Below the pieces are notes generated by a model that searched no databases, had not been told where the DNA came from, and saw only the letters and a program-made list of their open reading frames with translations. This document shows, in pieces, positions 58,682 to 64,000 of a DNA stretch of 64,000 nucleotides. A program made the translations under genes and the position numbers. Numbering within the stretch: position 1 is the first letter of the stretch; every line of letters begins with the position of its first letter. This DNA comes from Anabaena sp. PCC 7108 (GTDB lineage: Bacteria > Cyanobacteriota > Cyanobacteriia > Cyanobacteriales > Nostocaceae): NCBI RefSeq assembly GCF_000332135.1, contig NZ_KB235896.1:1151465-1215464 (forward strand). The letters are read 5' to 3'.

Positions 58682-59665
58682 TTATCGAGATAGATTCGGT
58701 TCGACAATCATAGGAAAATTAGCAAAGTTACGTTTTGCCCAATCCATGCCAATTTCGTTACTCATTTTTATATTTTGAGGGATGTTGGTATAGAGTTTAC
58801 CTAAAATATCAGCATCTTGTTCAACTATTACTTCTGCTAATCGGACAAAATTCTTTTTAATTAAATGGGCGATAGGATGTTTGGCTTTACCATAAACCAA
58901 AACATAGGTGCGAGTATGTGTTTGTGATTCGGGAACAAAGAAATGAATTTGTTTAACACTAGCAAAAGGACTTTCACCATGTACAATTACACAGAAAGGA
59001 AAGAAATTTTCTAAATGAGCGTTAATTGTGTTTGGTATAGCTAATAGTCCGGGATTTTTGAGCAAGTCATTTAATTTAGGCTGCTTTCTAATTAAATCAA
59101 AGTAAGCATGAGAGTGATGTCCGTTGTCAATAAATTTTTTAAATTGTACTTCGGTGATCTCAAATAAAGGACGGTGTGTACCATTTTGATGATCATAGTC
59201 GTGCATATTTAGCAACATTGTCAATAGTTCAGTTTTGACACTGAAGTTTTTGCTATGTCCGATAAATTCATATTCTGCGGCAAAATCTTTTAAAATTGTC
59301 GGGATAGAAATTATAGCTTCATATCCGCCATAAGTCCAAATAAAATCACCTTGAATAATTAATTCTAAGGGTTTGCTTAAAGATTTTGTCTGCTTGTCGC
59401 TATTGGGTAATACTGTACAGCCATTGCTATCAAATTCTAAAGCATGAAATGGACAAACTACGGTACTACTACCATCTGCTTTTGTCACGCACCAACCTTC
59501 AGAAAGCATTGCACCTAAATGAGGACAAGCGTTAGGTAAGCAGCTAATTTTACCAGCGCTATCTAACCAAAGTACGTAGTCATTCCCATATAAAGAAACT
59601 TTAAAAGGCTGATTTATCTTGAGCATGGAGCGATGAGCCAATAACCAGGGTGCGCCTTGTAACAT
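58682..59665 (-). CDS. Rieske-type non-haem iron oxygenase
   Basis: 327 aa, ring-hydroxylating oxygenase alpha-subunit type. Rieske cluster ligands Cys47/His49 (ACPHLGAML) and Cys71/His74 (VVCPFHALEF). Mononuclear iron site N-x4-DH-x4-H in NMHDYDHQNGTH (Asp158, His159, His164). No ferredoxin or reductase partner gene is adjacent. ATG at 59665. Divergent from a TetR gene across 97 bp with a palindromic site, so the TetR protein probably controls it. Substrate unknown. Confidence 0.88.
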   Translation of the reverse strand: MLQGAPWLLAHRSMLKINQPFKVSLYGNDYVLWLDSAGKISCLPNACPHLGAMLSEGWCVTKADGSSTVVCPFHALEFDSNGCTVLPNSDKQTKSLSKPLELIIQGDFIWTYGGYEAIISIPTILKDFAAEYEFIGHSKNFSVKTELLTMLLNMHDYDHQNGTHRPLFEITEVQFKKFIDNGHHSHAYFDLIRKQPKLNDLLKNPGLLAIPNTINAHLENFFPFCVIVHGESPFASVKQIHFFVPESQTHTRTYVLVYGKAKHPIAHLIKKNFVRLAEVIVEQDADILGKLYTNIPQNIKMSNEIGMDWAKRNFANFPMIVEPNLSR

Positions 59666-59688
59666 GATTATAAAACCCTATAATTTAA

Positions 59689-59713
59689 TTAACTAATTTT
59701 TTAATTAGTTTAA
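59689..59713. promoter_or_regulatory. Candidate TetR operator between the Rieske and tetR genes
   Basis: Inverted repeat TTAACTAATT - TTTT - AATTAGTTTAA, one base from perfect, in the 97-bp divergent spacer. Size and symmetry fit a TetR dimer site. The link to the adjacent regulator is inference from position. Confidence 0.6.
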
Positions 59714-59762
59714 CGAGCAAGTTAGATGGCTGTCAACTCTTGTTACACTAAACAAGCAAAAT

Positions 59763-60449
59763 ATGTCTGGAAATGCTGTGGTGAAGTTTGTTAAGAATGA
59801 GAAAGTTGCTAGATCTGTGAGTCAGGTACGAGATGCGGAGGTGACGCAGAAGCAAATTCTTGATGCAGCGGAGATGGAGTTTGCTAGACAGGGGTTAAAG
59901 GGGGCGCGGTTAAGTGCGATCGCTCATCGTGCGAAAATTACCACAGCGATGATACATTACTACTTTGAGAATAAAGAAGGTCTATACAAAGCGGTTTTGC
60001 AGCGTCCGATTAATCAGCTAGAATTAGTAGTAGGTCAAATGAACCTTGACCATTTGCACCCAGAAGCGGCGTTAAAGGAAATTATACGATGTGCGATCGC
60101 TTATGAAGCAACTTATCCCCATCGACAGATGCTGTGGTTTCAAGAAGCGATACAAAATCAGGGTTTGTATTTTAAGCAGGTTAACCCTGGTAGTTTATAC
60201 GCACCACTGCTAAAAGTTCTAGAAAGAGGAATAGAACAGGGCTGTTTCCGCCCATTAGACCCATTTTTAACCCTGACTCATTTAATTAGTGTTTGCATTT
60301 TCTATTTTGTAGTCCAAGAAAACTGGAAGCATTTGACACCAGAGATAGATCGCCTCAGTCCAGAAATGATAGATAAACATACAGAAAGTGCGATCGCCCT
60401 AATTTTAGGCGGTGTAAAGCAAACACCATCAACTCAGTGTTCCAACTAA
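59763..60449 (+). CDS. TetR/AcrR-family transcriptional regulator
   Basis: 228 aa. N-terminal helix-turn-helix at about 28-74 (ILDAAEMEFARQGLKGARL, then TTAMIHYYFENKEGLYKAVL). The C-terminal ligand and dimer domain has a TetR_C-like end. ATG at 59763. Divergent from the Rieske gene and 19 bp upstream of a pentapeptide-repeat gene on the same strand. Expected to be a repressor released by an unknown small molecule, perhaps the oxygenase substrate. Confidence 0.9.
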   Translation: MSGNAVVKFVKNEKVARSVSQVRDAEVTQKQILDAAEMEFARQGLKGARLSAIAHRAKITTAMIHYYFENKEGLYKAVLQRPINQLELVVGQMNLDHLHPEAALKEIIRCAIAYEATYPHRQMLWFQEAIQNQGLYFKQVNPGSLYAPLLKVLERGIEQGCFRPLDPFLTLTHLISVCIFYFVVQENWKHLTPEIDRLSPEMIDKHTESAIALILGGVKQTPSTQCSN

Positions 60450-60468
60450 GTACGAGAAATAAAAAACT

Positions 60469-61038
60469 ATGAATGTTCAAGAACTTCTAACTAGGTATGC
60501 TAAAGGAGAAAGAAGCTTTCAAGGTATTGTATTACCGGAAGCAAACCTAGAAGGAGCTAACTTAGGTGGTGTAGACTTTGGTAGAGCCGATCTTAGAGGT
60601 GCTAACCTCACAGCAGCATCATTAAGTGGCGCTAATTTAAGCAAAGCCAATCTCCGAGGTGCAAAACTAGAACGAGCGTATCTATCTGAAGTTATTTTAT
60701 GTGGTGCAGATTTAACTCAAGCAACTCTCACCACTGCTCATCTAAATGAATCAGACTTAAGTGGTGCATCATTAAATGGTGTAAACTTGTGTGATGCTAA
60801 TTTACACATGGCATCAATCACATCAGCAAATTTGCAAGGTGCAAATCTGAGTGGTGCGAAAATGGGCGGAGTGCGGATGTGGAAAGCAAATTTGCAAGAT
60901 GCTAATTTAAGTGGGGCTGACTTAAGTGAAGCAAACTTGTGTGAAGTGAATTTAACAGGAGCTAATTTAGATGACACAGATATGAGTGAAACCTTCTTAA
61001 CAGGGGCGATTATGCCTGATGGGAGTATTCATAATTGA
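60469..61038 (+). CDS. Pentapeptide-repeat protein
   Basis: 189 aa built of about 30 A(N/D)LXX pentapeptides (ANLEGANLGGVDFGRADLRG and onward), predicted to form a right-handed quadrilateral beta helix. The first 25 residues (VQELLTRYAKGERSFQGIVL) are a short cap common in cyanobacterial members. Function is unknown. Probably co-transcribed with the tetR gene. Confidence 0.9.
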   Translation: MNVQELLTRYAKGERSFQGIVLPEANLEGANLGGVDFGRADLRGANLTAASLSGANLSKANLRGAKLERAYLSEVILCGADLTQATLTTAHLNESDLSGASLNGVNLCDANLHMASITSANLQGANLSGAKMGGVRMWKANLQDANLSGADLSEANLCEVNLTGANLDDTDMSETFLTGAIMPDGSIHN

Positions 61039-61059
61039 TACAGCATTTGCATCAATTTT

Positions 61060-61530
61060 TCAATGATATTTTTTCTTGATATTTCGCCCATCTAGTCCTT
61101 CTTGAACCCATCTCAGACATTCATATTCTGATTTAAATAATTTTGGTGCTGCCAAATTATTTAAAGATTCTGGTGGATAATGATCATAAAAATATTGATT
61201 GTTTTCTTTAAATACAATTACTAAATTGTGGCGATAGACGTAGCGTGATCTAAACCCATCTTCATAACTGATAAACTCCGCATTGATATCAATATGTTCT
61301 TTGGCAATATCAACAATATTTCGCACACTGATTCCATATACTTTGGCTGGATTTTCTATTTTATGAAACTGGCTTTTTCGACCAATTTCTGACAATAGTT
61401 TGTATGAAAAAATTTCATAATTATCTACTTTACCAAAAGTAAATGGAATGATCAGATATCCTTTGTATGAAACTGAGCTTTCATATAGCAATCGACTCAT
61501 CTCACCCTCTTTTGGGATAAATTCTTCCAT
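61060..61530 (-). CDS. Hypothetical protein
   Basis: 156 aa from ATG at 61530 (MEEFIPKEGEMSRLL), with GGTGAATTT before it. A GTG at 61575 would add a hydrophobic stretch (MFYICIYNLGKNGEF) without a ribosome site. Soluble, aromatic-rich, with FISYEDGFRSRYVYRHNLVI and a YDHYPPESL segment. No family recognised. Convergent with the pentapeptide gene, 21 bp apart. Confidence 0.6.
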   Translation of the reverse strand: MEEFIPKEGEMSRLLYESSVSYKGYLIIPFTFGKVDNYEIFSYKLLSEIGRKSQFHKIENPAKVYGISVRNIVDIAKEHIDINAEFISYEDGFRSRYVYRHNLVIVFKENNQYFYDHYPPESLNNLAAPKLFKSEYECLRWVQEGLDGRNIKKKYH

Positions 61531-61672
61531 AAATTCACCATTTTTACCTAAATTATATATACAAATATAAAACACATTGCGTACTTAGTCACTCATAACA
61601 CTTTATACTTTTTGTAAAGATAGAAGTTGATAATATCGTGTTTTGAGCATTTTTATGTCAGAGTTTTAATAA

Positions 61673-61910
61673 CTATTGCAAATAACCAGCATTATGAGGA
61701 GACATCTCTTCGGTGAGATCATGAACAAGGAAAGAAAACCGTACTCCTACTTGTAACCACTGTTGAATCTGCATTATCCATTCTTCCATAAATTGCTGAT
61801 TAATTAGACAACTGCGGATGAGAAATAAAGCAAATTAAACTAAAAGGTGCTGTAAGGCTCAATTTCACGGGGAGTTGAGGTTTGCGTCGTTCCGAATTAC
61901 CTCTTTTCAT
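61673..61910 (-). pseudogene. Decayed C-terminal fragment of a DUF72-type gene
   Basis: From an ATG at 61910 the minus strand reads QLPVKLSLTAPFSLICFISH then a TAA at 61802-61800. In another frame it continues NQQFMEEWIMQIQQWL, then FLVHDLTEEMSPHNAGYLQ and a TAG at 61675-61673. Together this resembles the C-terminal part of DUF72 proteins (FISHP...W...I..WL...FVH...SP..A..LQ) with one frameshift and no 5' part. The rest of the 61576-62122 gap is empty. Confidence 0.5.
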
Positions 61911-62122
61911 TAAGCAGTTAACAAGAGTAGATTGAAAATGGATCTCCTATTGCTATAGGAATAATATTTGATTTTTAAAATACACGTAGGGCTGATAATA
62001 CCCACCCTACGAGACTTAAAATTTTTTAGATATTATTTAAGATATTATTTTAGATATTATTTATGATTCCTGTAGGATTGTACCAAGATAACTAAATATA
62101 TACCAAATATATTGGTAATTAT

Positions 62123-62557
62123 ATGCCAAGAAAAGAACAGGGTTGGGTGACATTTCAAACATCAGAAGAGGAAAAAAAGATTTTAGAGGAGTTCTGTCAG
62201 CACTCTCAGCGAACCAAAACTGAGATTTTGCGTGAATTAGTACGAGGTCTTAATAAATACTCTTCACCACCAGTATCGCTACCAACTTCACAGGAACACG
62301 TGGAAACTCACACTTCTGAGTTGGAAATTATGAATCCCAAGAAACCATTAAAAGTTAGTTCGCGCAATGTGCTAAAAGGAGTTGTGAAACGAGTAACTAC
62401 AGGAACTGTGAATACTGAAGTGACTTTAGAGATTGTTCACAGAGTTGAGTTGACTTCAATGATTACTAGAGTTTCAGCAGAGGAGTTAGAACTAGTTGAA
62501 GGTGCAGAAGCTTATGCTGTGATTAAATCTAATGATATTGTGATTGCTAAAGAATAG
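62123..62557 (+). CDS. Ribbon-helix-helix protein fused to a Mop (molybdate-binding) domain
   Basis: 144 aa. Residues 1-46 look like a CopG/RHH DNA-binding arm and helices (GWVTFQTSEEEKKILEEFCQ, RTKTEILRELVRGL). A short polar linker follows. Residues ~70-144 match the Mop/TOBE molybdate-binding fold (LKVSSRNVLKGVVKRVTTGT, VNTEVTLEIV, SAEELELVEGAEAYAVIKSN). This suggests a small molybdate- or oxyanion-responsive repressor, in place of the ModE HTH-Mop type. ATG at 62123. No modABC or nitrate genes are adjacent. Confidence 0.82.
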   Translation: MPRKEQGWVTFQTSEEEKKILEEFCQHSQRTKTEILRELVRGLNKYSSPPVSLPTSQEHVETHTSELEIMNPKKPLKVSSRNVLKGVVKRVTTGTVNTEVTLEIVHRVELTSMITRVSAEELELVEGAEAYAVIKSNDIVIAKE

Positions 62558-62657
62558 AGACAGATGTCAATATTTGTCGGTTAAGGTGAAAAGGGAAAGA
62601 AAAACTGGTCTTGCTGATTTGATGTATGAACGTGATTTTTGATGATGTGAAAACCTT

Positions 62658-62687
62658 TGTAGAGACGTTCCATGGAACGTCTCTACA
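62658..62687. repeat. Perfect 30-bp palindrome (TGTAGAGACGTTCCA and its complement)
   Basis: Two 15-nt arms, TGTAGAGACGTTCCA and TGGAACGTCTCTACA, abut with no spacer. It lies between the convergent RHH-Mop and DUF427 genes and could serve as a bidirectional terminator. A worn copy is at 58629-58654. A dispersed palindrome family of cyanobacteria. Confidence 0.85.
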
Positions 62688-62713
62688 GCTAAAATATCGT
62701 AATTTAAGTTAGT

Positions 62714-62995
62714 CTAAGCTTCCACTTTCACACCTTTCCAGAAGCCAATATAACCCTCAATATTTTTCGCTTTTTCTTTAGCACTGGGATAGTACCAAGC
62801 TGCATCTTTATTGACTTGTCCATCAACTTCAATATTATAGTAACTAGCAGTTCCTTTCCAAGGACAAGTGGTGTGGGTGTTGCTGTCTGTAAAATACTGT
62901 TTGTTAATAGCGTCAGCAGGGAAGTAATGATTTCCTTCGACGACTACGGTGTTATCGCTTTCGGCTAAAACTGTGCCGTTCCAAGTTGCTTTCAT
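62714..62995 (-). CDS. DUF427-family protein
   Basis: 93-aa soluble beta protein: MKATWNGTVLAESDNTVVVE, HTTCPWKGTASYYNIEVDG, AAWYYPSAKEKAKNIEGYI and the end FWKGVKVEA. The conserved CPWKG segment is the family signature. Function unknown. ATG at 62995. Single gene. Confidence 0.92.
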   Translation of the reverse strand: MKATWNGTVLAESDNTVVVEGNHYFPADAINKQYFTDSNTHTTCPWKGTASYYNIEVDGQVNKDAAWYYPSAKEKAKNIEGYIGFWKGVKVEA

Positions 62996-63132
62996 AATGA
63001 GGATTGAAAAAAGTTTACAATTATTATTGTGACATTATAAACTGCTATAAATTCACATCTGTCAGATAAACTCATGTTTTTTAATAACTTAGAAAATAAG
63101 TTTTTTGAATAACTGCTAATTCACTCATTTTT

Positions 63133-63163
63133 GAAAAAAAAATTCGCTCGCAAGCGCGAGCAA
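63133..63163 (-). terminator. Strong intrinsic terminator of the SUMF1-family gene
   Basis: On the minus strand a GCTCGC / GCGAGC stem with a 4-nt loop is followed by GAATTTTTTTTT. It lies about 55 bp after the stop codon. Confidence 0.8.
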
Positions 63164-63215
63164 GGGTAAATAAAAGAAAGAGCAAAGAGCAAAAGCGCAA
63201 GAGTGCAAAGGGCTA

Positions 63216-64000
63216 CTAAGTCCTTGCCGCACCACTACACACAACCCGAAAACCGACAACGGCGCTGAAGCCGAAGAGGAAGTTGACGCGAGAAGCAGAT
63301 CGGCAATACCCAGGATTGAAGCCCCACGAACCACCGCGCAGCATTCTTATATTACTATCTGTAGTAATATCTATCCATACGCTTTCATCCATAGGCGCAG
63401 CGTTATAACTATTATGCCCATGGTCTTGACACCATTCCCATACATTTCCGTGCATATCATATAGTCCAAAGTTATTGGCTACTTTAAAACTTCCTACTTC
63501 TGTTGTTTCTCCTCTATAACTTCCTTTAACTCCATTACCATAGATGTAGTTACCATCATAGTTAGCCAAATCTGTTGTAATTGTTTCCCCAAAGTGAAAT
63601 GGTGTGGTTGTTCCTGCACGACAAGCATATTCCCATTGTGCTTCACTTGGTAGGTGATACTCTCTCTTTGTATGGTTTGAGAGGCGTAAACAAAACTCAA
63701 CGGCATCATCCCAAGAAACACCCTCTACAGGGCGATTTGCTCCTTTAAAATAAGATGGGTCAGGATTGAGTTGTTTATTTGCTTTTTGAAAGTGACTAGC
63801 TACCTCTTGCCATTGTGCCTGGGTAACAGGATACTTACCCATAAAAAAGGGTTTTATAATTACTTCATGTTGGGGAGATTCACGTTTAAAATAATCTATT
63901 GTATATTGTTTACACAGTTTCTTGATTTCTTGATCGTCTGTTCCCATTTGGAATTCTCCACCTGGTATATATACCATTTCTAGGTTTATATCTTCAAATA
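63216..64000 (-). CDS. SUMF1/formylglycine-generating-enzyme-family protein, 5' end outside the window
   Basis: At least 253 aa: MVYIPGGEFQMGTDDQE, YPVTQAQWQEVA, NRPVEGVSWDDAVEFCLRLS, LPSEAQWEYACRAG, GNVWEWCQD, LRGGSWGFNPGYCRSASR and GFRVVCS. The frame stays open upstream of the ATG at 63977 to the window end (FEDINLEMVYIPGG), as in longer family members, so the real start is probably beyond 64000. Only one cysteine (CRSASR) is near the active-site region, so true formylglycine-generating activity is doubtful. Such domains often sit on kinases or caspase-like proteins. Confidence 0.85.
   Translation of the reverse strand, partial: FEDINLEMVYIPGGEFQMGTDDQEIKKLCKQYTIDYFKRESPQHEVIIKPFFMGKYPVTQAQWQEVASHFQKANKQLNPDPSYFKGANRPVEGVSWDDAVEFCLRLSNHTKREYHLPSEAQWEYACRAGTTTPFHFGETITTDLANYDGNYIYGNGVKGSYRGETTEVGSFKVANNFGLYDMHGNVWEWCQDHGHNSYNAAPMDESVWIDITTDSNIRMLRGGSWGFNPGYCRSASRVNFLFGFSAVVGFRVVCSGAART

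Noticed and set aside
63125-63334. 69-codon frame overlapping the SUMF1-family gene end
   Set aside because: Out-of-frame with the clear domain and running across its terminator.

Overview
The window is chromosomal DNA from a filamentous, probably heterocyst-forming cyanobacterium of the Nostocales (Anabaena/Nostoc-like). It carries the photosystem I genes psaF, psaJ and psaL, the proton-extrusion protein pxcA, a Tic22 homologue, solanesyl diphosphate synthase, an SLH/OprB porin and a hetZ-type heterocyst regulator. GCGATCGC (HIP1) octamers are frequent, and heptamer tandem repeats of the kind known from heterocystous cyanobacteria are present. The order amidase, amidase, murI, sds, hetZ, patU-like, with ssb and mreBCD nearby, matches what I recall of the alr0085-alr0101 region of Anabaena sp. 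PCC 7120. That is memory, not a search.

Layout. 0-9 kb: Fur-box porin, rqcH, a PEP-CTERM protein, a GT4 glycosyltransferase with a zinc-ribbon partner, an RRM protein. 9-19 kb: a membrane M48-like pseudoprotease, prfC, a Ser/Thr kinase fused to GUN4, a DUF4870 protein, hemB, pxcA. 19-31 kb: coiled-coil/TPR protein, acyltransferase, miaB, prmC, Tic22, tRNA-Pro(TGG), GNAT enzyme, double-ACT protein, alpha/beta hydrolase, tsaD. 31-42 kb: psaF-psaJ-psaL, gmk-remA, a transglutaminase-like membrane protein without its catalytic residues, the hetZ/patU-like locus, sds, murI. 43-55 kb: two tandem AMIN/amidase_3 cell-wall amidases, a CPA2 antiporter, a SIMPL protein, ssb, mreB-mreC-mreD-ribD. 55-64 kb is more accessory: a two-copy DNA-phosphorothioation-associated methyltransferase, an M15-like peptidase-fold protein, a Rieske oxygenase divergent from a TetR regulator with a palindromic operator candidate, a pentapeptide-repeat protein, a decayed DUF72 gene, an RHH-Mop fusion, DUF427, and an SUMF1-family protein that runs off the end.

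Functional links: hemB next to a GUN4-kinase (tetrapyrrole supply); psaFJL as one transcription unit; mreBCD with the amidases and murI (cell shape and wall); hetZ and AmiC-type amidases (heterocyst development and septal wall remodelling). The intergenic DNA is unusually rich in short repeats: heptamer arrays, a purine-rich GGGGAGACGCGGAGAT family, an ~80-bp dispersed element, a 97-bp MITE with a target duplication, and palindromes. Many lie between convergent genes, some supply stop codons, and one lies in frame inside an amidase gene.

The most interesting items are the orphan phosphorothioation-associated methyltransferase with its domain duplicated at both ends, two apparent pseudoenzymes (M48-like and transglutaminase-like), the patU-like gene that lacks a normal start, the RHH-Mop fusion, and the MITE.
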